Below, piece by piece: positions 1 to 11,383 of a DNA stretch of 64,000 bases (position 1 is its first letter; every line of letters starts with the position of its first letter). The stretch is taken from the NCBI RefSeq assembly GCF_040363165.1, contig NZ_BSRG01000002.1:1-64000 (forward strand), read 5' to 3'. A program made the translations under genes and the position numbers. Origin of the DNA: Thermus sp. LT1-2-5. Its GTDB lineage: Bacteria; Deinococcota; Deinococci; Deinococcales; Thermaceae. The notes under the pieces were generated by a model. The model ran no database searches. It had not been told where the DNA came from and saw only the letters and a program-made list of their open reading frames with translations.

Positions 1-657
<657 letters not shown>

Positions 658-665
658 CAAGCCTT

Positions 666-694
666 ACGGTACCAGGGAGCTTCTTTCCTGTCAA
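666..694 (-). promoter_or_regulatory. 16S rRNA promoter
   Basis: On the minus strand TTGACA (689-694) is followed after exactly 17 bp by TACCGT (666-671). The expected start point is near 659, giving a leader of about 80 nt before mature 16S rRNA. Confidence 0.8.
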
Positions 695-1003
695 GAGCTG
701 CGGGGCTTACCTAGTAAATCGCCTTGTACCCCAGAGACGAGAAATAAACCCTGTGACCAAGGGCCAAAAGTCTGTTCTGCACCTCGCTGCCCCCAGATCT
801 CGGAACGAAACCCAAGCTCTCAGGAACGGAAAGAACATGCCTCGCTCCCACCGCACCAGGGCAAGAAACTGCCTATACCTCCACAGAGGCCACATGAGGA
901 GGAACCTCTGGCCAACTTCCGGGAAGTCCTGAAGTCCCCACCTCATTTCGGATATTGGGGGTATGGAAGGTGGTATTGCCGCAAACTCGCTGTAAAAGTG
1001 ACC
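695..1003. other. Intergenic stretch without recognised gene
   Basis: Between the 16S promoter and the tRNA-Ala terminator I see no credible coding frame or RNA gene. The short frames present have no recognisable product and lack Thermus-like codon bias. The stretch may hold UP-type or Fis-like activation sequence for the rRNA promoter, but nothing specific is visible. Confidence 0.4.
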
Positions 1004-1030
1004 CCCGCCCTCGGAAGTGAAGGCGGGAGT
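1004..1030 (-). terminator. Hairpin downstream of tRNA-Ala
   Basis: Inverted repeat CCCGCC (1004-1009) and GGCGGG (1022-1027) with a 12-nt loop. On the minus strand it is followed by CACTTTTAC and on the plus strand by TTTT, so it can act in either direction. It lies directly after the tRNA-Ala 3' end. Confidence 0.5.
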
Positions 1031-1045
1031 TTTGCGTCCTGGACT

Positions 1046-1120
1046 TGGTGGAGCGGAGGGGATTTGAACCCCTGACCTCCCGCTTGCAAGGCGGGTGCTC
1101 TCCCTCTGAGCTACCGCCCC
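1046..1120 (-). tRNA. tRNA-Ala (anticodon TGC)
   Basis: The complement folds as a complete tRNA. The acceptor stem is GGGGCGG pairing with CCGCTCC and includes a G3:U70 pair, the alanine identity element. The anticodon loop is CTTGCAA with anticodon TGC, the T arm carries GGTTCAAATCC, and CCA is encoded at the 3' end. It lies upstream of the 16S gene on the same strand but has its own promoter and a terminator-like hairpin, so it is probably transcribed separately. Confidence 0.96.
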
Positions 1121-1131
1121 ACGCCCTAGGG

Positions 1132-1160
1132 AGTATAGCCCATAGGGGGGGCTTACGCAA
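1132..1160 (-). promoter_or_regulatory. tRNA-Ala promoter
   Basis: On the minus strand TTGCGT (1155-1160), 17 bp spacer, TATACT (1132-1137), ending 11 bp before the tRNA 5' end. Its -35 hexamer overlaps the -35 hexamer of the divergent rpsB promoter. Confidence 0.75.
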
Positions 1161-1181
1161 AGGGGAAAGCCCCCCTATAAT
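1153..1181 (+). promoter_or_regulatory. rpsB-tsf promoter
   Basis: TTACGC (1153-1158), 17 bp spacer, TATAAT (1176-1181). The start point would be near 1188, leaving a leader of about 97 nt before rpsB. The leader holds GGACC near 1196 and GGTCC near 1219, which can pair, so S2 autoregulation there is possible but unproven. Confidence 0.8.
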
Positions 1182-1285
1182 CGGAGAGGTGTGCCGGACC
1201 AGCCCGCCAGGCAGGGGAAGGTCCTGCGGGAAAGAGGCCGGCGCACGGGTAACGCCAAGCCCAACCTTCCCCGAACGGGAGGAAT

Positions 1286-3418
<2,133 letters not shown>

Positions 3419-3430
3419 AAAGGAGGCGCC

Positions 3431-3988
3431 ATGACCCTGAAGGAGCTTTATGCGGAAACCCGAAGCCACATGCAAAAGAGCCTCGAGGCCCTGGAGCACA
3501 ACCTAGCGGGCCTGCGCTCGGGACGGGCTAACCCCGCTTTGCTCCTCCACCTCAAGGTGGAGTACTACGGCACCCACGTCCCGCTCAACCAGATCGCCAC
3601 CGTCAGCGCTCCGGATGCCCGGACCCTGGTGGTCCAGTCCTGGGACCAAAACGCCCTCAAGGCCATTGAGAAGGCCATCCGCGACTCCGACCTCGGCCTC
3701 AACCCCGCCAACAAGGGGGACGCCCTTTACATCAACATCCCTCCCCTCACGGAGGAACGGCGCAAGGAGCTGGTGAAGGCAGCCCGCCACTACGCCGAGG
3801 AGGGCCGGGTGGCCATCCGCAACATCCGCCGCGAGGCCCTGGAAAAGCTCAAAAAGCTCGCTAAGGACCTCCACCTCTCCGAGGACGACACCAAGCGAGC
3901 CGAGGCGGAGATCCAAAAGATCACCGACGAGTTCATCGCCAAGGCGGACGAGCTCTTGGAGAAGAAGGAGCAGGAGATCCTGGGCTAG
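3431..3988 (+). CDS. frr: Ribosome recycling factor
   Basis: Ribosome recycling factor, 185 residues, which with EF-G splits post-termination ribosomes. The long helical protein carries LRSGRANPALL (near residue 29) and the C-terminal half with EERRKELVKAARHYAEEGRVAIRNIRREA, both strongly conserved in RRF. It follows pyrH closely. The gene usually found next, uppS, is absent; cdsA follows after a 69-bp gap containing a GC hairpin. Confidence 0.97.
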   Translation: MTLKELYAETRSHMQKSLEALEHNLAGLRSGRANPALLLHLKVEYYGTHVPLNQIATVSAPDARTLVVQSWDQNALKAIEKAIRDSDLGLNPANKGDALYINIPPLTEERRKELVKAARHYAEEGRVAIRNIRREALEKLKKLAKDLHLSEDDTKRAEAEIQKITDEFIAKADELLEKKEQEILG

Positions 3989-4032
3989 GCCCAGGGCGAG
4001 GGGCGGCGTGCCGGCGCTAGGGGTGGGCAAGC

Positions 4033-4053
4033 CACCCCCCTTTAGGGGGGGTG
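4033..4053 (+). promoter_or_regulatory. GC hairpin just upstream of cdsA start
   Basis: CACCCCCC (4033-4040) can pair with GGGGGGGTG (4045-4053) around a short TTTA loop, ending 4 nt before the cdsA ATG. There is no T tract, so it is not a normal terminator. It would sequester the ribosome-binding region in the mRNA and may tune cdsA translation. Confidence 0.45.
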
Positions 4054-4057
4054 CGGG

Positions 4058-4888
4058 ATGATCGGGCGGGAGGACCTCCCCACCCGGGTGGCTTCCGCCC
4101 TGGTGGGGGCGGGGCTTCTCCTCCTGGTCCTTTGGGCCGGGGTAGCCCTGATCCTGCCCACCTTGGTCCTGGTCCTCCTCCTGGGTGGGCTCGAGCTAAG
4201 GGATATGCTGGTCCGGCGGGGCGTCCGCCTCAACCTGCCCCTTTTCTACCTGGGGGGCGTGGGCATCTACCTCTTTTCCTTGCCCGCCCTTTACTGGCAC
4301 TTCCCCCAGGTACCCTGGCGGGAGGTAGCCTTGGGGCTTTTCCTCATGGCCAGCTTCAGCTACGAGCTTTTGCGGGGCGCCGACCTCACCCGCTTCGCCT
4401 TCACCCTTTTCGCCTTCCTCTACCTACCCTGGAGCCTGGGCTACGTCCTCCTCCTGCGGGAAATCCCCGATGGTCGTCTGGGGCTTTGGACCCTAAGCCT
4501 ACCCATCGTGGCCAGCTTCGCCACGGACATCGGGGCCTACTTCGTGGGCCGGGCTTTCGGCCGCCGGAAGCTCGCCCCGGAGATCAGCCCGGGGAAGACC
4601 CTCGAGGGCTCCTTAGGCGGCATCCTGGTGAGCTTCTTGGCCCTCTTGGCTTACACCGGGCTGGTGCGGGAGGTCTTTCCCTTTGGCCTTTTGGAGCTTT
4701 GGCTTTTTAGCCTCCTCCTCTCCTTGGCGGCGCAACTCGGCGACCTGGCGGAGTCCATGCTCAAGCGCTTCGCCGGGGTGAAGGACTCGGGGCGTTTCCT
4801 GCCCGGGCACGGGGGGCTTTTGGACCGCATAGATAGCCTTCTTTTCACCTTCCCCCTCACCTACTTCCTGGTGGTGCTCTTCACATGA
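4058..4888 (+). CDS. cdsA: Phosphatidate cytidylyltransferase
   Basis: CDP-diacylglycerol synthase (CTP plus phosphatidate to CDP-diacylglycerol), an integral membrane enzyme of phospholipid synthesis, 276 residues with about eight hydrophobic segments. The C-terminal CdsA signature is visible in [20 protein letters not shown] followed by [11 protein letters not shown] (about residues 230-262), and [12 protein letters not shown] lies near 180. The stop overlaps the dxr start (ATGA). Confidence 0.96.
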   Translation: MIGREDLPTRVASALVGAGLLLLVLWAGVALILPTLVLVLLLGGLELRDMLVRRGVRLNLPLFYLGGVGIYLFSLPALYWHFPQVPWREVALGLFLMASFSYELLRGADLTRFAFTLFAFLYLPWSLGYVLLLREIPDGRLGLWTLSLPIVASFATDIGAYFVGRAFGRRKLAPEISPGKTLEGSLGGILVSFLALLAYTGLVREVFPFGLLELWLFSLLLSLAAQLGDLAESMLKRFAGVKDSGRFLPGHGGLLDRIDSLLFTFPLTYFLVVLFT

Positions 4889-5988
4889 AACGGGTGGTGA
4901 TCCTGGGTTCCACGGGCTCCATCGGCAGGCAGGCCCTGGAGGTCTGCCGCTGGCGGGGCTATCGGGTGGTGGGCCTGGCCGCAGGGAAGAACCTGGAAGC
5001 GCTTTCGCAGCAGATCGCCGAGTGGCAACCTCTCCTGGTGGCGGCAGAGGAAAGCCTCCACCCCGAGCTCAGGGCGCGCTTTCCCGGCCTTAGGCTCGGC
5101 ACCCCGGAGGAGGTGGCCGCCCTCGAGGCGGAGGTGGCGGTGGCGGCCATCCCGGGCCTGGCTGGCCTTTCCCCCACCCGCGTGGCGGTGAAGACGGGCA
5201 AGCGCCTGGCCCTGGCCAACAAGGAGGCCATGGTAGCGGCGGGGCCCCTCCTATGGCAAGAGGTGGAGGCCCACGGAGCCGAGATCCTCCCCGTGGACTC
5301 GGAGCACTCCGCCCTCTTCCAGGCCCTCTTAGGGGAGAGGCGGGAGGACGTGGCCGAGCTCATCCTCACGGCAAGCGGCGGCCCCTTCCTCAAGGAGCCC
5401 AAAGACCTCTCCCAGGTAACCCCAGAGATGGCCCTGAACCACCCCCGCTGGAGGATGGGCCCCAAGGTCACCGTGGACTCCGCCACCCTGTTCAACAAGG
5501 GCCTCGAGGTCCTGGAGGCCAAGGAGCTCTTCCGCTTTCCCCTAGAGAAGATCAAGGTCCTCATCCACCCCCAGGCCTACGTCCACGGCCTGGTGCGCTT
5601 CCGAGACGGCAACCTAAAGGCCCAGCTCGGCCCCACGGACATGCGGCTTTTCATCCAGTACGCCCTCACCCACCCCGAGCGGGCGGAAACCCCCCTAAAG
5701 GACCTTCCCCTCCCCGGGGTCCTGGAGTTCCTGGAGCCCGACCTAAACCGCTTCCCCGCCCTGGGGGTAGCCTACGAGGCGGGTAGAAGGGGCGGGGTGG
5801 CGCAGGTGGCGGTTTCCGCCGCCGACGAGGTGGCGGTGGAAGCCTTCCTGGCGGGCCGGATCCCCTTCCCCCGCATCCCCACGATCCTAGCCCGGGTCCT
5901 GGAAGCCACCCCCAGCCTTCCCCTAACATGGGAGAACCTCTTCGCCGTGGACGCTTGGGCCCGGGAAGAGGCCAAGAGGTGGACATGA
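4885..5988 (+). CDS. dxr: 1-deoxy-D-xylulose 5-phosphate reductoisomerase
   Basis: Second enzyme of the MEP isoprenoid pathway, converting DXP to MEP with NADPH and a divalent metal; 367 residues. It shows the NADP-binding [13 protein letters not shown] at the N terminus, the [11 protein letters not shown] block (near 110), and metal and substrate residues in [11 protein letters not shown] and in TASGGPF, with [20 protein letters not shown] near 200. It overlaps cdsA and the site-2 protease gene by 4 bp each. Confidence 0.97.
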   Translation: MKRVVILGSTGSIGRQALEVCRWRGYRVVGLAAGKNLEALSQQIAEWQPLLVAAEESLHPELRARFPGLRLGTPEEVAALEAEVAVAAIPGLAGLSPTRVAVKTGKRLALANKEAMVAAGPLLWQEVEAHGAEILPVDSEHSALFQALLGERREDVAELILTASGGPFLKEPKDLSQVTPEMALNHPRWRMGPKVTVDSATLFNKGLEVLEAKELFRFPLEKIKVLIHPQAYVHGLVRFRDGNLKAQLGPTDMRLFIQYALTHPERAETPLKDLPLPGVLEFLEPDLNRFPALGVAYEAGRRGGVAQVAVSAADEVAVEAFLAGRIPFPRIPTILARVLEATPSLPLTWENLFAVDAWAREEAKRWT

Positions 5989-6995
5989 GCCTTCTTTGGT
6001 TCCTCCTCATTATCGGCGTGAGCGTCTTCGTGCACGAGCTCGGGCACTACCTGGCCGCCCGCCTCCAGGGGGTGCGGGTCAAGGCCTTCAGCGTGGGCTT
6101 CGGCCCCGTCCTCCTGAGGCGGGAGGCCTTCGGCACCGAGTGGCGGCTTTCCGCCATCCCCTTAGGCGGCTACGCCGACATCGAAGGGCTTCTCCCCGAG
6201 GAGCGGGGCCGGGGCTACGACACCCTCCCCTTCCTGGGCAAACTCCTCGTCCTGGTGGCGGGGGTGGCGATGAACGTCCTTCTGGCCTGGGGGCTTTTGG
6301 GCTACCTCTTCAGCGCCCAAGGGGTTCCCGAGGCCACGGGGCGGGCGGTGGTCCTGGAGGTCATACCGGGAAGCGTGGCGGAAAGGGTGGGGCTAAAGCC
6401 CGGGGACATCCTCTTCGCCGTGGACGGCACCCCCTTCCAAAGGCCCCAAGACCTGGAACGGGTCAAGACCCCCGGCACCCACACCCTTTCCCTCCTGCGC
6501 CAGGGGGAAGAGGTCCAGCTCACCCTCGCCTGGGAGGCGGGGATGGAGCGGCTTGGGGTGGTCTACCAGCCCGAGGTGGCCTACCGCAAGGTGGGCTTTG
6601 CGGAAGGGCTCGCCTTGGCGGCGCACCGCACCCTGGCCTTCGGCCCGGAGATGGTGCGGGCCCTGGTAAAGGGGCTTCTTGGGGTCCTTGCCGGGAACCC
6701 CGATAGCGGGGTCATGGGGCCCGTAGGCATCGTGGCGGAAACGGGCAAGGCGGCGCAGGAGGGGCTTTTCCGCCTGGTGGAGCTGGCGGCGGCCATCAAC
6801 CTCTCCCTGGCCCTCTTTAACCTCCTGCCCATCCCCGCCCTGGACGGGGGGCGCATCCTCCTCCTCTTCCTCGCCCGCTTCCTCCGCATCCGCCCCGAGC
6901 AGGAGGCGGTGGTCCACTACCTGGGCTTCCTGTTCCTTGTCCTTCTGGTCCTCCTCGTCACCTTTCAGGACCTGAGGCGGCTTCTGGGGGGCTGA
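5985..6995 (+). CDS. rseP: Site-2 metalloprotease (RseP family)
   Basis: Membrane-embedded zinc protease of the RseP/SpoIVFB class, 336 residues from the ATG at 5985 that overlaps the dxr stop. The zinc motif HELGH is at residues 17-21 in the first membrane helix. A PDZ domain lies at about 110-190 ([19 protein letters not shown]), and the C-terminal [12 protein letters not shown] supplies the third metal ligand. In other bacteria this enzyme cleaves anti-sigma factors or signal-peptide remnants; its substrate here is unknown. The frr-cdsA-dxr-rseP order is widely conserved. Confidence 0.94.
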   Translation: MSLLWFLLIIGVSVFVHELGHYLAARLQGVRVKAFSVGFGPVLLRREAFGTEWRLSAIPLGGYADIEGLLPEERGRGYDTLPFLGKLLVLVAGVAMNVLLAWGLLGYLFSAQGVPEATGRAVVLEVIPGSVAERVGLKPGDILFAVDGTPFQRPQDLERVKTPGTHTLSLLRQGEEVQLTLAWEAGMERLGVVYQPEVAYRKVGFAEGLALAAHRTLAFGPEMVRALVKGLLGVLAGNPDSGVMGPVGIVAETGKAAQEGLFRLVELAAAINLSLALFNLLPIPALDGGRILLLFLARFLRIRPEQEAVVHYLGFLFLVLLVLLVTFQDLRRLLGG

Positions 6996-7627
6996 TGGAG
7001 GCCACGGTCCTGATCCCCGCCTACAACGAGGCCGCCACCATCGCCCAAGTGGTGCGGGTAGCCAAGGAGGCGGGCTTTCCCGTGGTGGTGGCGGACGACG
7101 GGTCCGAGGACGCCACGGCGGAACGGGCCCAGGCAGCGGGGGCGGAGGTGGTGCGCCTGGGGGAGAACCGGGGCAAGGGCGGGGCCATCGCCGCAGGGCT
7201 CAGGCGGGTGGCCACCCCTTACGTGATCCTCCTGGACGCCGATCTTCTCGGGCTCAGGCCTGAACACCTCCACGCCCTCCTGAACCCCGTGCGTTCCGGG
7301 GAGGCGGAGATGACCGTGGGCGTCTTCCAAGGGGGGAGGCTATCCACGGACCTGGCCATGCGCCTCACCCCCTTCCTCTCGGGGCAAAGGGCCCTGGCCA
7401 CCAGGGCGCTAACGGGGGTGCCCGGCTTGGAAAGGGCCCGCTACGACCTGGAACTCCTCCTCACCCGCCACGCCAAGGCCCAGGGCTGGCGGGTGCGCTA
7501 CCTACCCCTTCCCGGGGTGAGCCAGGTGATGAAGGAGGAGAAGCGGGGCCTTCTCCCCGGCTTCTTCCACCGGATGCGCATGTACCGGGAAATCCTCCGC
7601 TACTACCTCAAGGCGCACCTGGGGTGA
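6995..7627 (+). CDS. Glycosyltransferase family 2
   Basis: A 210-residue cytosolic GT-A fold transferase. PAYNEAATI near the N terminus, ADDGS (near 34) and the metal-binding DAD (near 82) are the standard GT2 motifs, and GENRGKGGAIAAGL is typical of the dolichyl-phosphate-mannose-synthase-like branch. No C-terminal membrane helix is present. The start overlaps the protease stop by one base (TGATG). The sugar donor and acceptor cannot be read from the sequence. Confidence 0.85.
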   Translation: MEATVLIPAYNEAATIAQVVRVAKEAGFPVVVADDGSEDATAERAQAAGAEVVRLGENRGKGGAIAAGLRRVATPYVILLDADLLGLRPEHLHALLNPVRSGEAEMTVGVFQGGRLSTDLAMRLTPFLSGQRALATRALTGVPGLERARYDLELLLTRHAKAQGWRVRYLPLPGVSQVMKEEKRGLLPGFFHRMRMYREILRYYLKAHLG

Positions 7628-8135
7628 AGCGGAGGAGCTCCACCCATACCCCTCCTGCCCGATAGGCCACCACCCCCAGGCCCAGCACCACATAAAGCTC
7701 CTTGAGATCGGTCCCCCCCTTTTCCGTGGTGTAGGCCACCCGCACCCGGTAAGCGTTGAAGGCCCCCGCCTTCACCCTCACCCCTTCCACGGCCTCCACT
7801 CGAGCGGAAAGGGCCACCCGCTGTCCCCGGAAGCGGGCGCTTCCCCCCCAGGCCGCCCCGGGGAAGAGCCGGGCCGGGTAGAGGAGGAGGGGGGGCTCAA
7901 AGGGAAAGTACCCCTCGGGAAAGCCCACCCCAAGGAGGTACACCCCTTCCGGGGTAAGGCGGAGCCGGTCCTCCCGGAAAAGCCGCTCGTCCTTAAAGTA
8001 GCGGAGGCGGTAGCCCTCCGGGGTGGGGAGGAGGTGCTGCCGGGTGCCGTCCCCGTAGGCGTACTGGCCCCCACCGGGGGGCAGGACCTGGGCCAGGGCC
8101 ACGAGGAAAAGGGGAAGAAGGGCCAAGAGGCGCAC
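7608..8135 (-). CDS. Secreted protein of unknown function
   Basis: 175 residues starting at GTG with a signal peptide (MRLLALLPLFLVALAQ). The mature part is rich in beta-forming, aromatic residues (YAYGDGTRQHLLP, GYFPFEPPLLLYP), giving a periplasmic beta-sandwich impression, loosely like DUF3108-type proteins. It abuts proC, whose stop is at 8136-8138, so the two are co-transcribed, and it overlaps the convergent glycosyltransferase gene by 20 bp. No family was recognised with confidence. Confidence 0.75.
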   Translation of the reverse strand: MRLLALLPLFLVALAQVLPPGGGQYAYGDGTRQHLLPTPEGYRLRYFKDERLFREDRLRLTPEGVYLLGVGFPEGYFPFEPPLLLYPARLFPGAAWGGSARFRGQRVALSARVEAVEGVRVKAGAFNAYRVRVAYTTEKGGTDLKELYVVLGLGVVAYRAGGVWVELLRFTPGAP

Positions 8136-8921
8136 CTACTCCGCCTCCCCGAGCTCGTGCCCCCTCCGGGTGGCGGCCTCCACCGCCTCAAAGAAGGCGG
8201 CGCGGAGGGCGCGGGCCTCGAGGGCGTGGAGGCCGTGAATGGTGGTGCCCCCGGGGCTTGCCACCTCGTCCTTGAGCGCCGCCGGGTGGCGGGTCTTGAG
8301 GAGCTCCCCCGTGGCCGCCAAGGCCTCCGCCGCCAGGCGCAGGGCCAGGGCCCGGGGCATGCCCATCTTGACCCCGGCGTCCGCCAAGGCCTCCGCCACC
8401 ACCGCCAGGTAGGCGGGGGCGGAGGCGGACATGGCGGTGAAGGGGTCGAAGAGGTGCTCCGGGATCTCGTACACATCCCCCACCGTGGCGAAAAGGGCGC
8501 GGGCAAAGTCCAAGTCCCCCGCCTCCTGGGCCTCGCACAAGGCGGTGAGGGCGGTGGAGCTCTCCCCGATCATGGCCGCCAGGTTGGGCATGGCCCGCAC
8601 CACCCGCCGCGTGTCCAGCCTGCGGGCAAGGACCGCGGTGGACACCCCGGCCATGATGGAGAGGTAGCCCACCTGGGGAAAGGCGATCTCGGGGGCCAGG
8701 TGGGGGAAGTCCCGGGGTTGCACCGCCAGGAGCACCCGCTCCACCCGGGCCAGGTCCCTTATCTGCAAAGGCCTTATGCCAAAGGCGCGCGCCAGCTCCT
8801 CCGTGCGCTCGGGGGTGCGCCCCACCACCCCCACCTCCTCGGGGCGCAGGAAGCCCCGTTCCAGGGCCCCTTTTAGGATGCTCCGGCCCATCTTCCCCAG
8901 GCCCAAGAAGGCAAGCCTCAT
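8136..8921 (-). CDS. proC: Pyrroline-5-carboxylate reductase
   Basis: Last step of proline synthesis (P5C to proline with NAD(P)H), 261 residues. The Rossmann motif LGLGKMGRSI is at the N terminus and the family signature KDEVASPGGTTIHGL is near residue 220. The ATG overlaps the stop of the upstream methyltransferase gene (ATGA), and the secreted-protein gene follows directly. Confidence 0.95.
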   Translation of the reverse strand: MRLAFLGLGKMGRSILKGALERGFLRPEEVGVVGRTPERTEELARAFGIRPLQIRDLARVERVLLAVQPRDFPHLAPEIAFPQVGYLSIMAGVSTAVLARRLDTRRVVRAMPNLAAMIGESSTALTALCEAQEAGDLDFARALFATVGDVYEIPEHLFDPFTAMSASAPAYLAVVAEALADAGVKMGMPRALALRLAAEALAATGELLKTRHPAALKDEVASPGGTTIHGLHALEARALRAAFFEAVEAATRRGHELGEAE

Positions 8922-10117
8922 GCCCTAGAGTCTACCTTCCGCAGGCGCAGGTAATAAAACCCGTCCAGACCCCCTTCCGGGGCCACGTAAACCCCTAAGC
9001 CCTGCCGCAGCACGGGCAAAGGACAAGGGAAAGGCTCGGGAACGAACTCGGGATGGCGGGCCAAAAACGCCCTGGCCACCCCTTCCCCCTCCTCCTCCGT
9101 GAGGGAGCAGACGGCGTAGACCAGCACCCCCCCCGCTTCCGTGGCGGAGGCGGCGGTTTCCAAGAGCTTGCCTTGGAGCTCAGCCATGCGGCCGGGGTCC
9201 TCGAGAGCCAGGCGGTAGCGAAGCTCGGGATGGGTACGGAAGGTGCCGGTGCCGGTGCAGGGGGCGTCCAGAAGCACCTTCTTCCCCCGCTCGGGAATGG
9301 GAGCGGTGAGGTCTTGGGTGCGGTAGGCCACCTGGAGGCCGAGTTTCTTGGCCGTGCGCTTCCCCGCCTCCTGCCGCTTGGCGTTTAGGTCATAGGAAAT
9401 CACCTCCGCCCCGCGGCTTGCCAGGTAGAAGGCCTTTAGCCCCGCCCCGCCGCAGAGGTCCAAAACCCTCTCCCCCGGCTCCGCCTCCAGGAGCTTAGCG
9501 GCGAAGAGGGAGGCGGGGTTTTGCGGCTGGAGGCCGAGGGCGGAAAAGTCGGTCTTGGGGCCCTCCCAGACGTAGCTATCGGGGATAGGCCCTGGCCTTA
9601 GCCCCTCCACCGGGCGCAAGGCGGTGACGAAAAGGGGTGCCGGCTGGTTGAACCCCTCGGCGAAGGCCAGGCTCCCGAAAAAGCCCCGCCACTCCTCGCA
9701 AAGCCAGTCGGGGAGGGAGAGGCGCACGCACTCCGGAGCCCCCCTGGGCTCCAGGCGGCGCAAAACGGCGTTCACGAGCCCCGCAAGCCGGGGGTAGCGC
9801 CCCTTCACCGCTTCCACCCAGGGGCTTACCCGGGCGTGGTCCGGCTTGCCCAAGAGCCACTCCAAAGCCCCCAGGCGCAAGGCCCAGCGCACCAGGGGAG
9901 GGAGCTTCTCCGGTTGCGGCAGGTGGGGGGCGAGGAGGTGGTCTAAAAGCCGAAGCCGACGCAAGGCGCCGTAGACCAGGTGGGTCGCATAGGCCTTGTC
10001 CCGCTCCGGCCACGCCACCCGGTCCAGGGCTCGGTCCAAAAGCTGCTGAGCCCTTCCCCCGCGCTCCACCTCGAGGAGGAGGGCGAGGGCCAGGGCCCTA
10101 GGGTTCGCGGCCCTCAA
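8918..10117 (-). CDS. rsmB: 16S rRNA (cytosine-C5) methyltransferase, RsmB-like
   Basis: A 399-residue RNA m5C methyltransferase of the NOL1/NOP2/Sun family. The N-terminal 130 residues form a NusB-like RNA-binding domain, which points to RsmB. The SAM site LDLCGGAG is near 230, and the two catalytic cysteine motifs are DAPCTGTGTFR and YAVCSLTEEE. The start is TTG overlapping the spoVS stop. The exact modified cytosine is not readable from sequence. Confidence 0.88.
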   Translation of the reverse strand: MRAANPRALALALLLEVERGGRAQQLLDRALDRVAWPERDKAYATHLVYGALRRLRLLDHLLAPHLPQPEKLPPLVRWALRLGALEWLLGKPDHARVSPWVEAVKGRYPRLAGLVNAVLRRLEPRGAPECVRLSLPDWLCEEWRGFFGSLAFAEGFNQPAPLFVTALRPVEGLRPGPIPDSYVWEGPKTDFSALGLQPQNPASLFAAKLLEAEPGERVLDLCGGAGLKAFYLASRGAEVISYDLNAKRQEAGKRTAKKLGLQVAYRTQDLTAPIPERGKKVLLDAPCTGTGTFRTHPELRYRLALEDPGRMAELQGKLLETAASATEAGGVLVYAVCSLTEEEGEGVARAFLARHPEFVPEPFPCPLPVLRQGLGVYVAPEGGLDGFYYLRLRKVDSRA

Positions 10118-10386
10118 GACTCCAGGGGATGCGCCTTGATGCTGAACTTCAGGGCGGTCCGCTCCTCGTTCTCCAGGTCCAGCTTGACGAAGGCGGGCTT
10201 GACCACCAGGTCCAGGTTATCGGGGGCGATGTAGCCCCGGGCGATGGCAATGGCCTTCACCGCCTGGTTCACCGCCTGGGGCCCGATGGCCTGGACCTCC
10301 ACCTCGCCTTTGGTGCGCAAAAGCGCCGCGATGGCGCCGGCCACGGAGTTGGGGCGGGACTTGGAAGAGACGCGCAACGTTTCCAC
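10114..10386 (-). CDS. spoVS: Stage V sporulation protein S homologue
   Basis: A 90-residue Alba-fold protein closely matching SpoVS, which is kept by non-sporulating Thermus and Deinococcus. VSSKSRPNSVAGAIAALLR and IARGYIAPDNLDLVVKPAF are the conserved blocks. The GTG start is preceded by AGGAGGTCAAA. It has its own good promoter and is coupled to the downstream methyltransferase. Its cellular role in Thermus is not established; a nucleic-acid-binding or regulatory role is an inference from the fold. Confidence 0.93.
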   Translation of the reverse strand: METLRVSSKSRPNSVAGAIAALLRTKGEVEVQAIGPQAVNQAVKAIAIARGYIAPDNLDLVVKPAFVKLDLENEERTALKFSIKAHPLES

Positions 10387-10449
10387 TTTGACCTCCTGAA
10401 AGCTCTTAGGCCACCCCGTTCGGCAAAAACATGGGCGGCTTCAGGGCCC

Positions 10450-10478
10450 ATGCTAGAACAAACGGGCAGCTTGCGCAA
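10450..10478 (-). promoter_or_regulatory. spoVS promoter
   Basis: On the minus strand TTGCGC (10473-10478), 17 bp spacer, TAGCAT (10450-10455). This gives a leader of about 60 nt before the spoVS GTG. The -35 box lies just past the stop of the upstream SRPBCC gene. Confidence 0.7.
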
Positions 10479-10916
10479 CTAGGCGGACCGGACCCGCTCC
10501 TCCAGGCCCTTGAGGAGGCTTTCCACGTTCTCTTGCATAAGCTTTTGCACCAGCTTCTGCAAGAGCCCCCCGAAGATGGGGATGGTGAGCTCGTAGGTGA
10601 GGGTGAGGACCACCCGGGTCCCCTCCCCCTCGGGCAAGAACACCCAGGTGCCTTCGTAGCGGTCAAAATCCCCCTCGGGGGAGAAGAAGCGGTTCCTGAG
10701 GTTGGCGTCGTCCCACTCCTCCTCCTCCACCCAGCGCACCCGCTTGCCCATGGCCACCGCCACCCACTCGCTCCGGGTGCGGGAGCCTTCCTGGGCGAGC
10801 ACTTTGAGGCTTTCCACCTCCTTGAGGTAGGGCTTTAGCCCCTCCAAGTCTTTGGCCAGGGCGTAGACCTTCTCGGGAGGGGCCGGGATATAGCGCTCGG
10901 CGCGCACCTCGGGCAT
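10479..10916 (-). CDS. SRPBCC (START-like) family protein
   Basis: A 145-residue single-domain protein with the helix-grip fold pattern of the polyketide cyclase/COQ10 family. The N-terminal AERYIPAPPEKVYALAKDLEGLKPYLKEVESLKVL and the middle WVFLPEGEGTRVVLTLTYEL match that family, and a long amphipathic C-terminal helix closes the fold. Members bind hydrophobic ligands; the ligand here is unknown. It sits 9 bp after recX and before the spoVS promoter. Confidence 0.85.
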   Translation of the reverse strand: MPEVRAERYIPAPPEKVYALAKDLEGLKPYLKEVESLKVLAQEGSRTRSEWVAVAMGKRVRWVEEEEWDDANLRNRFFSPEGDFDRYEGTWVFLPEGEGTRVVLTLTYELTIPIFGGLLQKLVQKLMQENVESLLKGLEERVRSA

Positions 10917-10925
10917 GGGCCCTTT

Positions 10926-11360
10926 TTACCCGTTTTCCTCCTCCTTGGCAAGCCGGTAGGCCTCCAGCGCCACCCCCAAGGGAAAGCCCCGCCCCTGCAG
11001 GAAGCGCACCGCCTTGACCTGGTCGTGGCGGCGGGGATAGCGGCGGAGCACCTTTAGGGCCGCCTGCAAGACCTCCTCTTCCCCCACCTCCCCCAGCACC
11101 TCCTCCACCACCTCCTCCGCCACCCCCTGGGCCAAGAGGAGGTGGCGGAGCTTGGCAGGGCCGTACTTGCGCCGGGCGGCCACGAAGGTTTCGGCGAAGG
11201 CCCGGTCGTCCAGGTAGCCGAGTTGCTCCAGGCGGGCCAAGGCCGCCTCCGCCTCCGCCTCAGGGAAGCGGGCGAGGAGCTTTTCCCGAAGGCGGGCCCG
11301 GCTCAGGCCCCGGCGGGCCAGGAGCTTGAGGGCAAAGGCCAAGGCTTCCGTCTTCCCCAC
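10926..11360 (-). CDS. recX: Regulatory protein RecX
   Basis: A 144-residue helical-repeat protein of the RecX family, which modulates RecA filaments. The N-terminal ALKLLARRGLSRARLREKLLAR and the middle LGYLDDRAFAETFVAARR with GPAKLRHLLLAQGV are characteristic. The start is GTG. It is divergent from the phosphoesterase gene, with only 23 bp between the starts, so the two promoters must overlap. No recA gene is adjacent. Confidence 0.9.
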   Translation of the reverse strand: MGKTEALAFALKLLARRGLSRARLREKLLARFPEAEAEAALARLEQLGYLDDRAFAETFVAARRKYGPAKLRHLLLAQGVAEEVVEEVLGEVGEEEVLQAALKVLRRYPRRHDQVKAVRFLQGRGFPLGVALEAYRLAKEEENG

Positions 11361-11383
11361 CCCTTTAGGGTACGCTATGGCCC

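Noticed and set aside
4033-4053. Terminator between frr and cdsA
   Set aside because: Stem is good but there is no T tract and it abuts the cdsA start.
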